Assembly (NCBI GenBank): GCA_963920525.1
Contig: OY986439.1
Location: 28,034,819 to 28,098,818 of the forward strand
DNA: 64,000 nt
Source of the DNA: Dichetophora obliterata
Taxonomy: Eukaryota > Arthropoda > Insecta > Diptera > Sciomyzidae
Direction of reading: 5' to 3'
The position numbers and the translations under genes are program-made. The number at the start of each line of letters is the position of its first letter. Within the stretch, counting starts at the first letter, position 1. Shown here piece after piece: positions 59,000 through 64,000 of this stretch. The notes under the pieces were generated by a model, which had not been told where the DNA came from, did no database searches, and saw only the letters and a program-made list of their open reading frames with translations.

Positions 59000-59903
59000 T
59001 AGGGCGGGTCGATTTATTTTTCGACAATTTCCCTATGATTTCTGTATTCTATGGGTTATTCCATGAAAATTTGCCAAAGGAACCATACCTCTATCGTTAA
59101 AATCGAGTCCCCTACTTTTTGTTGGTAGATTTTTTCCCAAATTGACGTTCGTATGAAATATTACCTACACGTTCACATCCATAACTCAAAAACTATCAAT
59201 CGGGTCTAATCGCCAGTAGGCGCGTTGGAAAGGTGAGTTCATTTTGATCAATTTACAAATCTCCAACATTGGTCCAACGGTTCAAAAGCTCCAAAATTTG
59301 GACAAAAATGCCCGTATTTTGTCCAAACTTTGGAGCATTTTTCCATTTTTTTCATGATTTTGTCCAAGAATATTACTTTCATGGCCATTTTTTTGGCTCA
59401 ATTTTTTTGACTTACGAAGCTTACGAACCTTATAATACGACTGGACTGATTTTTGTAGAAAAAAAAATAAAAAGGGACAAAAAATCAATAAGTTGGTTTT
59501 ATGTGCTATTTTGTTTTAGCAATATCGCATGAATTAATCAACCGAATTCGATAAATTTGGGCTTAAACTCTTCGTTTTGAATTGTAAATTGAATTAAATA
59601 ATGGATTGAGCCAAAAAAATGGAGATTTTCTTTTGTAAATTGATCAAAATGAGCTCACCTTTCCAACGCGCCTACTGGCGATTAAACCCGATCGATAGTT
59701 TTTGAGTTATGGATGTGAACGTGTAGGTAATATTTCATACGAACGTCAATTTGGGAAAAAATCTACCAACAAAAAGTAGGGGACTCGATTTTAACGATAG
59801 AGGTATGGTTCCTTTGGCAAATTTTCATGGAATAACCCATAGAATACGGAAATCATAGAGAATTTGGTGAATTTTTTCACTCCCTACAAATCGACCCGCC
59901 CTA
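59000..59903. mobile_element. hAT-type fold-back, ends TAGGGCGGG
   Basis: The left end TAGGGCGGGTCGATTT and right end AAATCGACCCGCCCTA are flanked by the 8-bp duplication AGCAATAT (58992-58999, 59904-59911). The arms (about 59000-59265 and 59632-59903) are almost identical inverses. The ~370-bp centre is single copy but has its own short inverted word (TTTGGCTCAATTTTTTT). Non-coding. Confidence 0.8.
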
Positions 59904-60418
59904 AGCAATATATAATCTTTTGTAAAAAATTAACAAAATATTTTTTCAGCAAAAGTAACATTTCTTATTTTTATTATAGTTAAATTAAGTTTTCATTAAA
60001 CGGATATGTAAAAAGTCAAACAGAAAATATAAATAATATTATGAGGGAAATGTTACCCAAAGATACAAGAAGAAGCGAAAAAAGGAACTTGTCTCATTTC
60101 TTTAAAAAGTTTTTCAATCTTACTGGTGAGAAATTTTGGAATAAATCTGTCAATGTGAAAAATAAAATGAAACTATATCTATCATTAATTAATAATAAAA
60201 AACTATTATGAACTAAACACAACCTATAAACAAATAACTCTGCTTACTTAACGAACTACTGCCTTTAAGATAATTAAATAAATTATTCATTTTTAGGTTT
60301 GCTCTACAAAAACTGTCGCCTTATTACTTATTACTTACTACAGTTAGTTACTACAAAAATATTTAATCAAATAAAAACGAAAAGTACAATACTGTATAGT
60401 AAGTATTACACAGTACGA

Positions 60419-61187
60419 CAAAATTAAATTTTTTTGAGAACACATGAGAAATGTTAACAAAATATGAAAATAGGCTTAAAATAAAGAAATGCGTGTCTCG
60501 GCGGTTTGCTGTAGCACGTCAGAATTTTGAGAAAATCGATTTATTAGCTTCGAAGGATCGTGGAGGATCACTTGTAATGTAATACTAGTATAAAAATCTC
60601 TATAAAAACAGAATGGGTGAACCGATTTTAATGCTTGAGCCAGTTTTGAAAAGTGAATTCAATTTGAATTTTTTCTTATTAAAAAACAATTTTTTCTACG
60701 CTAGATGGCGCTTTAATTTGTTAAAATCATGTAAAGTTAAAAAATAACCAAAAATGTACATAAAAATACAATGTTGTTAAAATTTTTAACACAAAATAAT
60801 AGTTAAGATTTCATACTGATTTTTGTATTTTTACATTACATTTACATTACATTACATTTTTGGTTATTTTTTAACTTTACATGAAAATTTAAGCGCCATC
60901 TAGCGGAGAAAAAATTGTTTTTTTAACTAAAAAAAAATCCAAATTTAATTCCCTTTACAAAACTAGCTTAAGCATTAAAATTGGTTCACCCATTCTGATT
61001 TTATAGAAATTTTTATAATAGTATTACATTACAAGTGAACCTCCACGGCCCTTCAAAGCTTAAAAATCGATTTTCTCAAAATTCTGACAGGCTACAGCAA
61101 AACGCCGAGACACGTATTTCTTTATTTTAAGCCTTTTTTCATATTCTGTTAACATTTCTCATGTGTACCAACCACTGTTGTACTGTG
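60419..61187. mobile_element. Fold-back element, ends CACAGTACRACA
   Basis: The ends CACAGTACGACA and TGTTGTACTGTG are flanked by TTA (60416-60418, 61188-61190). Arms of about 345 bp (60419-60765, 60840-61187) pair with moderate divergence, e.g. GCGCCATCTAGC and CTAGATGGCGC. The centre has TACATT repeats. A TTA duplication suggests PIF/Harbinger-type insertion. The terminus is shared with repeats A/B. Confidence 0.7.
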
Positions 61188-61424
61188 TTATATATAACAA
61201 GAACAGATTTTCACTTGGCAATAATTTAAAAAAGTTAAAGCTTAGCTGCGTTATGTCAAGATATTATAAATTTTATTTACTACTTTATAACACGTTTTGC
61301 TCATAAGTGTCGTTTAGCAAATATTTCAATCATTTAACTAATAACGTAATAGTCACAGTTCATAATTAACAAATTAACTTTTACGAGTACAAAGTCATTT
61401 GAAAACTTTGTTATTATCCTCTTA

Positions 61425-61500
61425 ATAAAATATAGTCTATCGCTTGTTTGTTTCTTTGACCGCTATACAAATCTAAGCGATTTGAGTACACTGAACTGTA
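61425..61500 (+). repeat. Decayed Helitron 5' fragment
   Basis: CTTGTTTGTTTCTTTGACCG followed by CTATACAAATCTAAGCGATT parallels the 5' region of the Helitron at 48917 (GTTTGACCTTTATACAAATC). Only about 75 bases align. Confidence 0.5.
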
Positions 61501-61649
61501 AACGTATTAAAAATCAAAGCAAAATTTCTTTGTCAAAATAAATCACTGAAGAAAATTAATTCAATAACGAGCTCATTGCTCCAAAGTTTTTAGTTTAAAG
61601 GGATTTAGTTTATATAAATGCCGTGACACAGTGCACTTTTTTGGCACTT

Positions 61650-62600
61650 TTTATACCCCCACGTTTAAAAAACGAAATAGGGGTTAACTTTGTCTTGTAT
61701 TAACTTGTATTAACTTTGTCACTCCGTTTGGAACGCCGATAAGGAGGCGTGGCCGGTATAGAAAAGTATATATATTCTTGATCAGCAACACCTCCTGAGT
61801 CGATTTCGCCATGTCCGTCTGTCCATCTGTAGCCACGATAACAACCGTAATTTTTTAGCTATCGTAACGAAATTCAAAAATGGAGGTCAAGTTCAAAAAT
61901 GAGCCAAATCGGATGAAAGCCCCGACTACTTCCCATACAAACTGACCAAACCAAAACGGTAAATCTCTTTAAAATCCTCAAAAATTTATGTAGTGACTTA
62001 AAGTTTTGCACAGTGTCTTTGATATTTATTATAAACTTTGCTTATGAAATTTGTAAAAATGGGATGAAAATCACGCCTACCTCCTATACAAAGTGACTTA
62101 CCCTAAATGGTAAAATCTCTTTAAATTCCACATAAAATAATTTAATGACTTCAAATTTTGCCCAGTGTCTTTGATATTTAATATAAAATTTGAGTAAGAA
62201 ATTTGTCAAAATCGGATGAAAACCACACCTACCTCCCATATATAGTGACTTAACCAAAACGCTAAAATCTCTTTAAAATCCACAAAAATTAATTAAATGA
62301 CTTAAAATTTTGTACAGCGTCTTTAAAATTTCTTATAAACTTGGAGTCTGAAATTTGTAAAAATGGGATGAAAACCACTCCTACCTCCCATACAAAGTTC
62401 ACCAAAATCGTAAAATCTCTTCAATTCTACAAAAATTAATCCAAGGACTTCAAAATTTGCACAAAACCTTTAATAATTAATAAAAACTTTAAGTATGAAA
62501 TTTAGAAAAATCGTTGTCCGTGGGGTATTTTAACTTCGGTCCAGTCGAAGATAATTCCTTCCTAGGTTTTGTTTATTTTGGTGTGGGTATGAATATTATT
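61650..62600 (+). mobile_element. DINE-1/INE-1-like element with ~153-bp tandem repeats
   Basis: AAAAGTATATATATTCTTGA, GAGTCGATTTCGCCATGTCC and GTCTGTCCATCTG around 61762-61830 are the conserved core I associate with DINE-1/INE-1 elements of flies. Downstream, units with CTACCTCCCATAC marks at about 61920, 62078, 62228 and 62382 form four diverged tandem repeats. DINE-1 elements are Helitron-related and non-autonomous. The ends are not resolved. Confidence 0.7.
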
Positions 62601-62828
62601 TTTTTTCTTGTTTTGATATAAAATCTATAACTTTTAAACCGTTTTAAATTTTTCAACCCGTTTCTTTAACATTGCAGAAAATTGACTCCGATCAGTATAT
62701 TCATTAAAAGAAAACATAAAAAAGTTTGGGGGTTACGTAACTGGGTTGTTCGGATCATAACTTTTTTTTTTCTAAAATAAGAACTAAAAATTAGTTAATA
62801 AGACTAAATTTATATTTCACATATATAG

Positions 62829-62943
62829 AACAATTAGTTGTTCTAACGAATCTTTCCAAAGAACCAACAACAACAACAACGAAAAAAAAGTTGTTGCTGT
62901 TGTTGTTTCTTTGGAAAGATTCGTTAGAACAATTAATTGTTCT
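62829..62943. repeat. Near-perfect palindrome, ~52-bp arms
   Basis: GAACAATTAGTTGTTCTAAC and AATCTTTCCAAAGAACCAAC are mirrored in the right arm, with loop GAAAAAAAAG between. The innermost arm bases are a CAA repeat on the left and TTG on the right. One or two mismatches are seen. The outer 14 bases GAACAATTAGTTGTTC are themselves palindromic. Confidence 0.75.
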
Positions 62944-63289
62944 AACTTTGACTTAAAGCTCAATAAACGTTTATTAAATTTTATTGAAAACAACTCTAAA
63001 TTTCTTAATTTGGATTAATAAAAATACCAGTTTTTCCTAAAGACATGCAAATCTTAAAAACGTCTTTCAGAAAATGTTTTGTTTTCAATTTTTCTTTTTC
63101 TCGCAGTTACGTTATTGAAAGGTTCGCTGAGATCATTAGCATCGTCATTGAGTCAGTATTTTGGTTCGCACTACTATTTATTTTTTGTGTGACGCTTCTG
63201 TATGAAATGTATAAAGTTATACATAAACCCCATTTCACACATTCATTCCATATAGATTACCATCTGTTCTAACAAACTCCTTCAGCCAG

Positions 63290-64000
63290 TGTTAGGTTAG
63301 GTTAATCCGGATGCCTTCGTGAAGGCTTACATAGACCAATTCTGGTCCTTAGTGGTACCGGTAGCGAACAAAAGGAACCTTTGTGTTTAATTGAAGTCTT
63401 TAAAGATTTGCGTTGAATTCGCAAACCTTAGGAGGGATTCCAGAGATACTTTGGTCACATCTTTAAGCGACGGGAACGTCGATGAGCCTAGGTATTTTAG
63501 TCTCGATCTAAGTAGGGCGGAGCAAGTGCATAGTAGGTGCTCCAGGGTCTCCACTGTGCCCGGTTCCTTGCACTTCCTGCAGTTGTCATACGTGGTGATG
63601 CCAAGTTTCCTCGAGTGGGCTGCCGTCATGCGGTGACCAGTGAGCATGCCCACTAGTGTCCTGCAATCTTTGCGCGGTCGTGCCAAGATGAACAGAGTTC
63701 GTTTTTCGCATTATGCATTGCACATGATTTTCGAGGTTTTGCACGACGTCGTATCTCTCCATCTACGATTCACTGCTTGTGTGGCTCTTCTTTCGAAGTC
63801 TGCGAGTTCTGATTCCCGCCTAACACCTTCCTTTGCTAAACTATCTGCCATCTCGTTTCTTCAATGCCCTGGTGGCTAGGGACCCAGTAGATGCGCACTC
63901 TCTTCGAAGCGCATAGTGCATCTAGTGCATCTCTGCCAGCCATGACAATTTTGGACTTGATGCTAGCGGAGCGCGTGGATTTGATCGCCACTTGACTGTC
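63290..64000 (-). pseudogene. LINE 3' region with RNase H domain, runs off window
   Basis: Reading leftward from the window end, the minus strand gives IYWVPSHQGIE, RNEMADSLAKEGV, then (one stop at about 63705) ARPRKDCRTLVGMLTGHRMT, CRKCKEPGTVETLEHLLCTC and SLLRFANSTQIFKDFN, ending at 63387. WVPSHQGI and NEMADSLAK are RNase H motifs; the CxxC...H...C pattern is the C-terminal zinc motif of I/R1/LOA/Jockey-type LINEs. The 3' UTR continues to about 63290 and ends in AACCTAACCTAAC on the minus strand. One frameshift (near 63860) and one stop break it. Confidence 0.8.

Noticed and set aside
63291..63305. Telomeric TTAGG array
   Set aside because: Only two units, attached to the 3' end of a LINE; not an array.

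Overview
The window looks like repeat-rich, AT-rich euchromatin or intron/intergenic DNA of a higher fly (Diptera, Brachycera). This rests on an RpS21-like retrocopy closest to fly RpS21 in my memory, DINE-1/INE-1-like DNA near 61.7 kb, opa-like CAA tracts, and RTE, Jockey/CR1-like, hAT, Harbinger, mariner and piggyBac elements of the kinds common in flies. A true fruit fly (Tephritidae) is a plausible guess, not shown. I see no intact host protein-coding gene. The only host-derived coding sequence I recognise is a broken copy of ribosomal protein S21 at about 9.0 kb. A possible non-coding 5' exon with a good splice donor lies at about 46.5-46.8 kb.

Layout. 0-9 kb: chained terminal-inverted-repeat (TIR) elements, including two TA-target elements only 2 bp apart, a TTAA-target piggyBac-type MITE, the RpS21 retropseudogene, and copies of a family ending CACAGTGCRACA. 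10-15 kb: a 1.1 kb fold-back with a 9-bp target duplication and an internal array of GAAATAACGCCCAAAAT words, then a 1.66 kb fold-back carrying a nested 153-bp MITE. 17-19 kb: a piggyBac remnant with its own nested MITE. 19-21 kb: Helitron-like minisatellite and a TA-target element studded with the palindrome ACACCGATCGGTGT. 21.5-26.4 kb: a mariner pseudogene, then a degenerate two-gene PIF/Harbinger transposon holding a tRNA-derived SINE and a precisely inserted 1005-bp hAT element. 27-36 kb: mostly unrecognised AT-rich DNA with scattered MITEs. 36-39 kb: a 2.9 kb inverted array of about 350-bp units.

41-45.8 kb: a piggyBac-type MITE, an RTE retrotransposon split by two MITEs (one P-element-like), and a hAT-type fold-back. 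48.9-50.2 kb: a non-autonomous Helitron with clear ends. 51-55.6 kb: a 5'-truncated RTE copy with a 13-bp target duplication, then a nearly complete but broken Jockey/CR1-like LINE inserted into an older GGCCGAACAGCGG-type repeat. 56-57.6 kb: more of that repeat, including a 379-bp near-perfect palindrome. 59-61.2 kb: two more fold-backs. 61.4-64 kb: Helitron/DINE-1-like DNA, a 52-bp-arm palindrome, and the RNase H end of another LINE running off the window.

The genes do not form a host pathway. What ties the window together is nested insertion, which gives relative ages (hAT after Harbinger; two MITEs after RTE; LINE after the GGCCGAAC repeat; small TTA-target MITEs after a fold-back and after piggyBac), and an unusually high density of long inverted repeats that could form hairpin RNA if transcribed. 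All positions and target duplications were read by eye; family names come from remembered motifs, not searches.
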